Source of the DNA: Stenotrophomonas maltophilia
GTDB taxonomy: Bacteria > Pseudomonadota > Gammaproteobacteria > Xanthomonadales > Xanthomonadaceae
Direction: 5' to 3'
Length of the DNA: 11,805 nt
Assembly (NCBI GenBank): GCA_002435595.1
Contig: DJBL01000120.1
Span: 1 to 11,805 of the forward strand
This document shows, piece after piece, positions 1 through 5,899 of this stretch. The position numbers and the translations under genes were made by a program. The first letter of the stretch is position 1. Every line of letters begins with the position of its first letter. The notes under the pieces were generated by a model, which did no database searches, was not told where the DNA came from, and worked only from the letters and a program-made list of their open reading frames with translations.

Positions 1-570
1 CCGTGCGGGCACCGGTGCGGTGCGCGAGGGGGTGTCGGGTGCCGACGTGGCCGCAGCGACCGGCGCCGGTGCCGGCTCGGGATCGCGCACGATGGCGTTG
101 GACATCGCCCCGGCCGGGGCGACGATCTCCGGTTCGGCCACGGCCAGCGCGCTGTTGGGCGCATCGACCAGGGCCGAGTACTCACGGACCAGGCGGCCCT
201 GGCCCCAATCGGCTTCGATCAGGAAATTGAGCGAGGGGGTGGTGACCGGGGCCTGGGTGCTGACCCGCACCACCGCCCTGCCCTGTGCATTGCGGGTGAG
301 CTCGAACTGCAGCTCGCTGACCAGCCCGACCGGGCGCTCCAGCCCGACCCGGGCGAAGGTGACCGGCGAGGCCAGCGCCACGCGCAGGTTCTGCAGTTCG
401 GCCGGATCGGCGGAAATGACCGGGATTTCGGCCAGCAAAGGCTGGCCGGGCTTGGACAGCACCCGGATATCGCCCAGGCCCAGGGCCATGGCGGAGCTGC
501 TGGCCAGGGCCAGCACCAGCGTGGAGACATACTTGAGCGGGCGCAGAGCGCCCGGAGCCCGGTTCTTCAT
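1..570 (-). CDS. fimV: FimV-family polar hub protein, N-terminal part (runs off the window)
   Basis: FimV is an inner-membrane, peptidoglycan-associated protein that organises type IV pilus assembly and cell-pole signalling in pseudomonads and xanthomonads. The 190 codons seen here start at the ATG at 568-570 and are open to the window edge; the missing 3' end should encode the LysM domain, transmembrane segment and TPR-like C terminus. A basic start and a hydrophobic stretch (residues about 13-29) ending SSSAMA form a signal peptide, probably cut after Ala29. The mature N terminus begins LGLGDIRVLSKPGQPLLAEI, a hallmark of the FimV N-terminal domain, followed by a beta-rich segment with NFLIEADWGQGRLVREYS (about residues 114-131) and then an Ala/Pro-rich linker. 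It lies 88 nt downstream of asd; asd-fimV adjacency is known in Pseudomonas and relatives. The family call is firm. No good Shine-Dalgarno precedes the ATG, so the exact start rests on the signal peptide. Confidence 0.93.
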   Translation of the reverse strand, partial: MKNRAPGALRPLKYVSTLVLALASSSAMALGLGDIRVLSKPGQPLLAEIPVISADPAELQNLRVALASPVTFARVGLERPVGLVSELQFELTRNAQGRAVVRVSTQAPVTTPSLNFLIEADWGQGRLVREYSALVDAPNSALAVAEPEIVAPAGAMSNAIVRDPEPAPAPVAAATSAPDTPSRTAPVPAR

Positions 571-621
571 GGCGGCCAATATAACGGCTCCCCCCGTGAT
601 CGGCGATGTTTTGTAGCGCAG

Positions 622-651
622 GCGCCGGCGGCATCCCCATGCCACCGGCGC
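622..651 (-). terminator. Stem-loop just after asd, possible terminator or attenuator
   Basis: A 13-bp stem (622-634 with 639-651), broken only by one G-U type pair, closes a 4-nt loop. On the minus strand it starts 7 nt after the asd stop codon. There is no U-run after it, so it is not a classic intrinsic terminator. It could protect the 3' end, cause partial termination before fimV, or be a degraded REP-like palindrome. Confidence 0.4.
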
Positions 652-658
652 GGTGCGA

Positions 659-1684
<1,026 letters not shown>

Positions 1685-1701
1685 GGGGAACCTCGTGTTG
1701 G
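1685..1701. repeat. Direct repeat copy 1 (covers asd RBS)
   Basis: The 11-mer GGGGAACCTCG followed at once by TGTTGG. The same 11-mer followed after 2 nt by TGTTGG occurs at 1826-1844. The two copies bracket the three REP-like hairpins. Confidence 0.75.
1691..1695 (-). promoter_or_regulatory. Ribosome-binding site of asd
   Basis: On the minus strand CGAGG lies 6 nt before the ATG whose first base is at 1684. It decides the asd start over the in-frame upstream methionine near 1807. It lies inside one copy of a 17-nt direct repeat. Confidence 0.7.
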
Positions 1702-1704
1702 GTG

Positions 1705-1723
1705 TACCGACCCACGGTCGGTA
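1705..1723 (-). repeat. REP-like palindrome 1 in the asd leader
   Basis: TACCGACC, 3-nt loop, GGTCGGTA: a perfect 8-bp stem. Read on the minus strand it is preceded by GCAGC, a degenerate form of the short head motif seen next to REP stems in Stenotrophomonas and Xanthomonas. Its nearest base is 20 nt from the asd start codon. Confidence 0.75.
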
Positions 1724-1746
1724 GCTGCGTTGCTTTGGGAATGTGC

Positions 1747-1763
1747 ACCGACCCAGGGTCGGT
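1747..1763 (-). repeat. REP-like palindrome 2 in the asd leader
   Basis: ACCGACC, loop, GGTCGGT: a 7-bp stem, or 8 bp with a 1-nt loop. The stem sequence is almost that of palindrome 1 and the orientation is the same. On the minus strand GGCAG precedes the stem, and GCACATTC overlaps its distal edge and follows it. Confidence 0.75.
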
Positions 1764-1786
1764 ACCTGCCGGACTGTTGAATGTGC

Positions 1787-1807
1787 GTGCCAACCAGCGG
1801 TTGCCAC
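1787..1807 (-). repeat. REP-like palindrome 3 in the asd leader
   Basis: GTGCCAACC, AGC loop, GGTTGCCAC: a 9-bp stem with one mismatch. It keeps the flanks of palindrome 2 (GGCAG before and GCACATTC near the far side, minus strand) while the stem sequence differs. The three units therefore look like separate members of one REP family in the same orientation, about 40 bp apart. Confidence 0.65.
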
Positions 1808-1825
1808 CTGCCACGCAGTGGGTTC

Positions 1826-1844
1826 GGGGAACCTCGCCTGTTGG
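1826..1844. repeat. Direct repeat copy 2 (decoy of the asd RBS region)
   Basis: GGGGAACCTCG, 2 nt, TGTTGG; it matches 1685-1701 apart from the 2-nt spacer. On the minus strand it carries the same CGAGG Shine-Dalgarno-like core, but no ATG follows. Its first bases also pair with 1854-1860 to form a 7-bp stem (GGGAACC/GGTTCCC) that reaches the dehydrogenase stop codon. Confidence 0.7.
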
Positions 1845-1859
1845 CCGGGGCGCGGTTCC

Positions 1860-2915
1860 CTATCGTTTCGCGTCGTCGATTTTTTTGCCGCCCACCGTCG
1901 CGCCGCCGGTTTTCACGGCGGCCACCGCAGCGGCGTTGATGGCGCTCGGCGGGTGGCCGGCATCCGGCCCCTGGCCCAGCGCGGCGGTGAGGTTGTCCAC
2001 CGCCAGCTGCACCATCGCCCGGCGCGTGGCCTGGCTGGCGCTGCCGATATGCGGGGTCAGCACGATGTTGCGCAGGGCCAGCAGCTCCGGGCGCACCGTG
2101 GGTTCGCCTTCGAAGACGTCCAGCCCGGCCGCAGCGAGGCGGCCGTTGGCCAGGGCGTCGGCCAGCGCCAGCTCGTCGACGATGCCGCCACGGGCGATGT
2201 TGACCAGGGTGGCGCCCGGCTTCATCTTCGCCAACGCAGCGGCATCGATGATGTGGTGCGAGGACGCGTTGTAGGGCAGCACCAGCACCAGGTGGTCCGC
2301 CTGCGCCAGCAGCGTGTCCAGGCCCACGTACTGCGCGCCGACCTCGGCCTCGGTCGCCTCGGGCAGGCGCGAGCGGTTGTGGTACAGCACGCGCATGCCG
2401 AAGCCGAGTGCGCCGCGGCGGGCGATGCCCTGCCCGATCCGCCCCATGCCGAGGATGCCCAGCGTGCTGCCGTGGATATCCGCGCCGAGCATGGTCTGGA
2501 ACGACCACTGGCCCCACTGCCCATCGCGCAGCCAGCGCTCGGCCTCGGTGACACGGCGGGCGGTCGCCATCAGCAGTGCGAAGCCGAGATCGGCGGTGGT
2601 TTCGGTAAGGACGTCCGGGGTGTTGCTGGCCAGGATGCCGGCCGCGCTGAGCGCCTCCACATCCAGGTTGTTGTAGCCCACGCCGACGTTGGCGATCGCG
2701 CGCAGCTGCGGGGCGCTGGCGATCTCGGCCGCGCCGATGCGCTCGTTGAGGGTGATCAGCGCGCCGTCGACGCCGGCCAGCCGTTCGGCCAGCTGCGCCG
2801 GCGTGTAGCGGGTGACCTGGTCGGTCATGTCCAGGTCGAAATGCTGCCCGAGCTGCGCGACGACATCGTCGAACAGGGGCTGGCTGACCCAGACCTTGGG
2901 GCGGCGATCAGCCAT
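1860..2915 (-). CDS. GhrB-type 2-hydroxyacid dehydrogenase (glyoxylate/hydroxypyruvate reductase-like)
   Basis: This is a D-isomer-specific 2-hydroxyacid dehydrogenase, a cytoplasmic NAD(P)H enzyme reducing 2-keto acids such as glyoxylate, hydroxypyruvate or 2-ketogluconate. The 351-residue protein has the nucleotide-binding loop GMGRIG (156-161), then YHNRSR (178-183), whose Arg181-Ser182 would suit the 2'-phosphate of NADP(H). The catalytic residues are Arg242 (NIARGG), Glu271 (DVFEGEP) and His289 (PHIGS). NVGVGYNNLD (77-86) and NTPDVLTE (98-105) are family signatures. The start at 2913-2915 was chosen because it overlaps the aroC stop by 8 nt and the protein then begins just before the first strand; 15 further in-frame codons upstream belong to aroC in another frame. 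An Ala- and Lys-rich tail of about 25 residues follows the core. The exact substrate cannot be read from sequence; a phosphoglycerate dehydrogenase is less likely because there is no ACT domain. Confidence 0.9.
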   Translation of the reverse strand: MADRRPKVWVSQPLFDDVVAQLGQHFDLDMTDQVTRYTPAQLAERLAGVDGALITLNERIGAAEIASAPQLRAIANVGVGYNNLDVEALSAAGILASNTPDVLTETTADLGFALLMATARRVTEAERWLRDGQWGQWSFQTMLGADIHGSTLGILGMGRIGQGIARRGALGFGMRVLYHNRSRLPEATEAEVGAQYVGLDTLLAQADHLVLVLPYNASSHHIIDAAALAKMKPGATLVNIARGGIVDELALADALANGRLAAAGLDVFEGEPTVRPELLALRNIVLTPHIGSASQATRRAMVQLAVDNLTAALGQGPDAGHPPSAINAAAVAAVKTGGATVGGKKIDDAKR

Positions 2916-4011
2916 CGATGCTGCCCGGGATGCGCGGGGTGACCTGGCCCACGTCGCCACACTGGGCGCGATGGCGCAGCGCCTGGTCCATCAGCACCAG
3001 CGCCATCATCGCCTCGGCGATGGGGGTGGCGCGGATGCCCACGCACGGGTCGTGGCGGCCGGTGGTGATCACATCGACCGCGTTGCCCGCCGCATCCACC
3101 GTGGCACCGGGCAGGCGCAGGCTGGAGGTGGGCTTGAGCACGATCGAGGCGGTGACCTGCTGGCCGGTGGAGATGCCGCCGAGGATGCCGCCGGCGTGAT
3201 TGCTGGCAAAGCCCTGCGGGGTGATCAGGTCGCGGTGTTCGGTACCGAGCTGGGCGGCGCTGGCGAAGCCGTCGCCGATCTCCACGCCCTTGACCGCGTT
3301 GATGCTCATCAGCGCGGCAGCCAGTTCGCCGTCGAGCTTGCCGTAGATGGGCTCGCCCCAGCCGGGCGGCACTCCGTCGGCCACGACGTTGACGCGCGCG
3401 CCGACCGAGTCACCGGACTTGCGCAGGGCGTCCATGTAGCTCTCCAGCGCGGGCACCTGCTCGGCGACCGGCCAGAAGAACGGGTTGTCCTCCACCGCCG
3501 ACCAGTCATGCCCGGTGGGGGTGATCGCACCGAGCTGGGACAGGTAGCCGCGCACGGTCACGCCGAAGCGCTGCTGCAGCCACTTCTTGGCGATGACGCC
3601 GGCGGCCACGCGCATGGTGGTTTCGCGCGCGGACGAGCGGCCGCCACCGCGCGGGTCGCGGATGCCGTACTTCTGCCAGTAGCTGTAGTCGGCATGGCCC
3701 GGGCGGAACTGCTGGGCGATGGTGCTGTAGTCCTTGCTGCGCTGGTCGGTGTTGCGGATCAGCAGGGCAATGGGCGTACCGGTGGTGCGGCCTTCGTACA
3801 CGCCGGACAGGATCTCGACCTCGTCGGCCTCGCGCCGCGCCGAGGTATGCCGGCTCTTGCCGGTGGCGCGGCGCTGCAGGTCATGGGCGAATTCGTCGGC
3901 GCTGATCTCCAGCCCCGGCGGGCAGCCATCGATCACACAGCCGATCGCCGGACCATGCGATTCGCCGAAGGTGGTGACGGTCAGCAGTCTGCCGAAGCTG
4001 TTGGCGCTCAC
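2908..4011 (-). CDS. aroC: Chorismate synthase
   Basis: AroC removes phosphate from 5-enolpyruvylshikimate-3-phosphate to make chorismate, the last common step to aromatic amino acids, folate and ubiquinone; it needs reduced FMN. The 367-residue product is full length. Signatures are FGESHG (15-20, with His19), the FRPGHADYSYW segment (His106), YGIRDPRGGGRSSARET (115-131) and GRHDPCVG (318-325, Asp321). The start codon is GTG at 4009-4011, sharing GTGA with the prmB stop, and the N terminus aligns with known AroC proteins from this point. No strong Shine-Dalgarno is visible, so initiation probably depends on ribosomes finishing prmB. The next gene starts 8 nt inside its 3' end. prmB-aroC adjacency is common in gammaproteobacteria. 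Confidence 0.97.
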   Translation of the reverse strand: MSANSFGRLLTVTTFGESHGPAIGCVIDGCPPGLEISADEFAHDLQRRATGKSRHTSARREADEVEILSGVYEGRTTGTPIALLIRNTDQRSKDYSTIAQQFRPGHADYSYWQKYGIRDPRGGGRSSARETTMRVAAGVIAKKWLQQRFGVTVRGYLSQLGAITPTGHDWSAVEDNPFFWPVAEQVPALESYMDALRKSGDSVGARVNVVADGVPPGWGEPIYGKLDGELAAALMSINAVKGVEIGDGFASAAQLGTEHRDLITPQGFASNHAGGILGGISTGQQVTASIVLKPTSSLRLPGATVDAAGNAVDVITTGRHDPCVGIRATPIAEAMMALVLMDQALRHRAQCGDVGQVTPRIPGSIDG

Positions 4012-4937
4012 GGGCGCTGTGCCGCCAGTTCGGTGATGCGCGCGCTGTGCGCGATCAGTTCACGGCATTCGACGGCGAAGATGCCCATCTGGCCGACCTT
4101 GAACTCGACCCAGGCAAAGTCGACTTCGGGCAGGAGCTTGATGAGGTGCTGCTCGGACTCGCCTACTTCGCAGATCAGCAGGCCATCCTCGCTGAGGTGC
4201 AGCGGGGCGTCGCGCAGGATCTTCAGGACCAGGTCCAGGCCGTCGTCGCCCGCCCGCAGGCCCATTTCCGGCTCATAGGAGTACTCCTTGGGCAGGGCAT
4301 CGGTCTCGTCGTTGGTGACGTAGGGCGGGTTGGTGACGATGAGGTCGTAGTGGCGGCCGGTGAGACCGTTGAACAGGTCGGACTTGAGCAGGGTGACGTT
4401 GTGCGCCTGCAGGCGTTCCTTGTTCTCCTGCGCCAGGGCCAGGGCGTCGTCGCTGAGGTCCACGCCGTCCACTTCCCAGTTGGGGTAGTAGTGGCCCATG
4501 GCGATGGCGATGCAGCCCGAGCCGGTGCACAGGTCGAGGGCGCGATGGACGTCGCGGCCGGCCAGCCACGGCTCGAAGCCGGTTTCGATGAGTTCGGCGA
4601 TGGGCGAGCGCGGCACCAGGGCGCGGCTGTCGCTCTTGAAGCTCAGGCCGGCAAACCACGCTTCGCCGGTAAGGTAGGCCGCCGGCAGGCGCTCGGTGAT
4701 GCGGCGCTCGAACAGGGCCAGGACCTCGGCCTTCTCCGGGGTGGTGACCCGGGCGGCACCGTAGGCGGGGCCCAGGTCATGCGGCAGGTGCAGGCTGTGC
4801 AGGACCAGCTGGGTGGCTTCGTCCAGGGCATTGTCATAGCTGTGCCCGAAGGTGAGGCCTGCGGCATTGAAACGGCTGGTGCCGTAGCGGATCAGGTCGA
4901 TGATCGTGTGGAGTTCGGCGGCCGTTTCGGCAGTCAT
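4008..4937 (-). CDS. prmB: Ribosomal protein uL3 N5-glutamine methyltransferase
   Basis: PrmB uses S-adenosylmethionine to methylate a glutamine of 50S protein uL3 and so aids ribosome assembly. The 309-residue product has an N-terminal helical substrate-recognition region (1-90), the SAM-binding motif DLCTGSGC (135-142), an acidic residue at the end of strand 2 (VDLS, Asp160), and the glutamine methyltransferase signature NPPY (203-206). EMGLRAGDDGLD (224-235) and the last strands match PrmB rather than PrmC, and the aroC neighbour supports this. The frame is open 77 codons further upstream through repeat DNA, encoding VDLDLDLDLDL from a hexamer array. The ATG at 4935-4937 was preferred because the family N terminus begins there and a TATAAT box lies 28 nt upstream. 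It is the first gene of the minus-strand unit. Confidence 0.95.
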   Translation of the reverse strand: MTAETAAELHTIIDLIRYGTSRFNAAGLTFGHSYDNALDEATQLVLHSLHLPHDLGPAYGAARVTTPEKAEVLALFERRITERLPAAYLTGEAWFAGLSFKSDSRALVPRSPIAELIETGFEPWLAGRDVHRALDLCTGSGCIAIAMGHYYPNWEVDGVDLSDDALALAQENKERLQAHNVTLLKSDLFNGLTGRHYDLIVTNPPYVTNDETDALPKEYSYEPEMGLRAGDDGLDLVLKILRDAPLHLSEDGLLICEVGESEQHLIKLLPEVDFAWVEFKVGQMGIFAVECRELIAHSARITELAAQRP

Positions 4938-4965
4938 GGCAAGGCAACAGACAAAGTGGCCCCCG

Positions 4966-4971
4966 ATTATA
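4966..4971 (-). promoter_or_regulatory. Candidate -10 box for the prmB-aroC unit
   Basis: A perfect TATAAT on the minus strand, 28 nt before the prmB ATG, would start transcription near 4958. No clear TTGACA-like -35 stands 16-18 nt further upstream, which is GC-rich, so this is a candidate only. It is at the edge of the repeat-rich region. Confidence 0.45.
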
Positions 4972-5040
4972 GGCGACCCCATGCCCCCCGGCATCCGTTG
5001 CAGTGGAAAGTGGTTGTGTTGGGGTTGGAGGCCTGGAGCC

Positions 5041-5071
5041 AGGTCAAGGTCAAGGTCAAGGTCAAGGTCAA
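5041..5071. repeat. (AGGTCA)5 hexanucleotide tandem array
   Basis: Five exact AGGTCA units plus one base. The minus strand reads TTGACC repeats. The unit is 6 nt, so the array keeps any reading frame open and translates to Asp-Leu repeats in the untranslated upstream extension of prmB. A single further AAGGTCAA stands at 5240-5247, beyond element A. Confidence 0.95.
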
Positions 5072-5084
5072 CTTCAAGAGCAGC
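5064..5084 (+). repeat. Left flank copy of a 21-nt imperfect direct repeat around element A
   Basis: AAGGTCAA, 5 nt, then AAGAGCAGC; the counterpart at 5240-5260 has AAGGTCAA and CAGAGCAGC, 17 of 21 positions alike. The left copy overlaps the end of the AGGTCA array. Element A sits between the two. Confidence 0.6.
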
Positions 5085-5107
5085 GCCGCTTTGTTTGCGG
5101 GCTGGGT

Positions 5108-5205
5108 CGGTGGGGGTGGGTTGGCAGGGCACGCTGCAAGTACGTCCGTGTAAGCTCCGTCGCCGCATCCATGCGGCTCAGGGCCCTGCCAACCCACCCC
5201 CACCG
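5108..5205 (+). repeat. Element A: 98-bp inverted-repeat-ended intergenic element
   Basis: The ends 5108-5130 and 5183-5205 are perfect 23-nt inverted repeats, GC-rich with purine (G/T) on the left. Inside are GGGCACGCTGCAAGT (5127-5141, reaching out of the left arm), TGTAAGCTCCGTCG (5149-5162) and a small hairpin GCCGCA-TCCA-TGCGGC (5162-5177). All three recur in inverted orientation in element B. No target-site duplication abuts the arms and there is no open frame of note. It could be a non-autonomous mobile element, a large REP/BIME-type unit, or a structured RNA or protein-binding site. Confidence 0.85.
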
Positions 5206-5239
5206 CCCCCCGACACGGCCTCGGTGCCGCATTGAAAGC

Positions 5240-5260
5240 AAGGTCAAGAACCAGAGCAGC
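5240..5260 (+). repeat. Right flank copy of the 21-nt imperfect direct repeat around element A
   Basis: Partner of 5064-5084; it is the only other AAGGTCAA in the region and is followed by CAGAGCAGC. Confidence 0.6.
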
Positions 5261-5290
5261 CTCCTGCGCCCGCACGGGGTGGGAGGAGGA

Positions 5291-5310
5291 GTGCCGAGCT
5301 TGCTCGGCAC
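5291..5310. repeat. Perfect 9-bp palindrome
   Basis: GTGCCGAGC, TT, GCTCGGCAC. A compact REP-like hairpin between elements A and B, next to a GGAGGA/CTCCTT pair. There is no T-tract, and it is not placed to end any gene. Confidence 0.7.
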
Positions 5311-5367
5311 CTCCTTACCCTCACCCATGACCTGCCCCCCTCCCCGCGCACCCACCGCAACCGTCCT

Positions 5368-5386
5368 GCCAGTGCCATGCACTGGC
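5368..5386. repeat. Perfect 8-bp hairpin
   Basis: GCCAGTGC, CAT, GCACTGGC. A second compact hairpin between elements A and B. Confidence 0.7.
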
Positions 5387-5450
5387 CCCGCCCCTCCTTG
5401 CCCCCGCCCTTGCCCCCCCCTCGCTTGTGCCCTTGGTCCTTGCCTTGGCC
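5387..5450. repeat. Pyrimidine-rich degenerate CCCTTG-type tract
   Basis: The plus strand is almost free of A, with recurrent CCTTG/CCCTTG words (for example CCTCCTTG, CGCCCTTG, TGCCCTTGG, TCCTTGCC). It looks like a decayed hexanucleotide array, similar in kind to the two clean arrays nearby but with a different unit. Confidence 0.5.
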
Positions 5451-5478
5451 CGAGGGGCACCAGCCAACTGTCGAGCGT

Positions 5479-5656
5479 CGGCACGGGTGGGGTTGCGGGG
5501 CCCTGAGGCGCAGGGATGCGCCGACGGAGCTTACAAGGGTGAAGACGCATTGCTTGCGAGGCACTGCCTCGCATGCGTCTGAACGCACAGCCGCCAGCGG
5601 CTGGGCCGGGCCGCGGAGCGGGACTTGCAGCGTGCCCCGCAACCCCACCCGTGCCG
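5479..5656 (-). repeat. Element B: 178-bp inverted-repeat-ended element, same family as A, opposite orientation
   Basis: The arms 5479-5501 and 5634-5656 pair perfectly over 23 nt and can extend to 5475/5660 with one G-T pair. On the minus strand it carries, in the same order as element A, GGGCACGCTGCAAGT (at 5623-5637) and TGTAAGCTCCGTCG (at 5522-5535), then a hairpin GGCGCA-TCCC-TGCGCC (5507-5522) and CTCAGGGCCC. Between the first two blocks it holds 87 nt where A has 7 nt. The arms differ from those of A at six positions, each compensated. Confidence 0.85.
5543..5580. repeat. Two-tier hairpin in the extra segment of element B
   Basis: AGACGCAT (5543-5550) pairs with ATGCGTCT (5573-5580). 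Inside, GCGAGGC (5556-5562) pairs with GCCTCGC (5566-5572) around ACT. A further CAGCCG/CGGCTG hairpin follows at 5588-5603. The segment absent from element A is thus itself made of palindromes. Confidence 0.75.
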
Positions 5657-5704
5657 GCGCCGCCTCCGATCGCCGCACACCAAGGCTCTGGCTCCAAAGC
5701 TCTC

Positions 5705-5782
<78 letters not shown>

Positions 5783-5865
5783 GATTTTGCCTCTGCTTCA
5801 GACTGACCGCTCTTAAAAAGAAACCCACCCAACCCCAAAAGACCCACCAGCGCCGCCGCCACCCC

Positions 5866-5871
5866 TATCAT
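5866..5871 (+). promoter_or_regulatory. Candidate -10 box for sco1-psd
   Basis: TATCAT, with transcription expected near 5878, leaves a leader of about 20 nt before the ATG at 5900. No -35 match is visible. If real, it excludes the upstream in-frame ATG at 5870. Confidence 0.3.
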
Positions 5872-5899
5872 GGTGGCCCCTTCCGGGAACGGGCTTTCC

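Noticed and set aside
1743..2942. Long plus-strand open frame opposite the 2-hydroxyacid dehydrogenase
   Set aside because: It is the complement of a gene with all catalytic residues, has low-information composition and starts inside the REP-like repeats.
5041..5071. AGGTCA direct repeats resemble nuclear receptor half-sites of eukaryotes
   Set aside because: All surrounding genes are bacterial. The match is a chance property of a hexamer array.
2812..5153. Plus-strand open frames opposite aroC and prmB
   Set aside because: Both are shadows of well-recognised minus-strand genes, and no ribosome-binding site or motif is seen.
4938..5168. In-frame N-terminal extension of prmB with an Asp-Leu repeat
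   Set aside because: The extension is made of the AGGTCA array and other repeat DNA, lies upstream of the candidate -10 box and is absent from the PrmB family.
5108..5205. Element A as an intrinsic terminator of prmB or sco1
   Set aside because: It lies upstream of both divergent genes and has no T-run after the stem.
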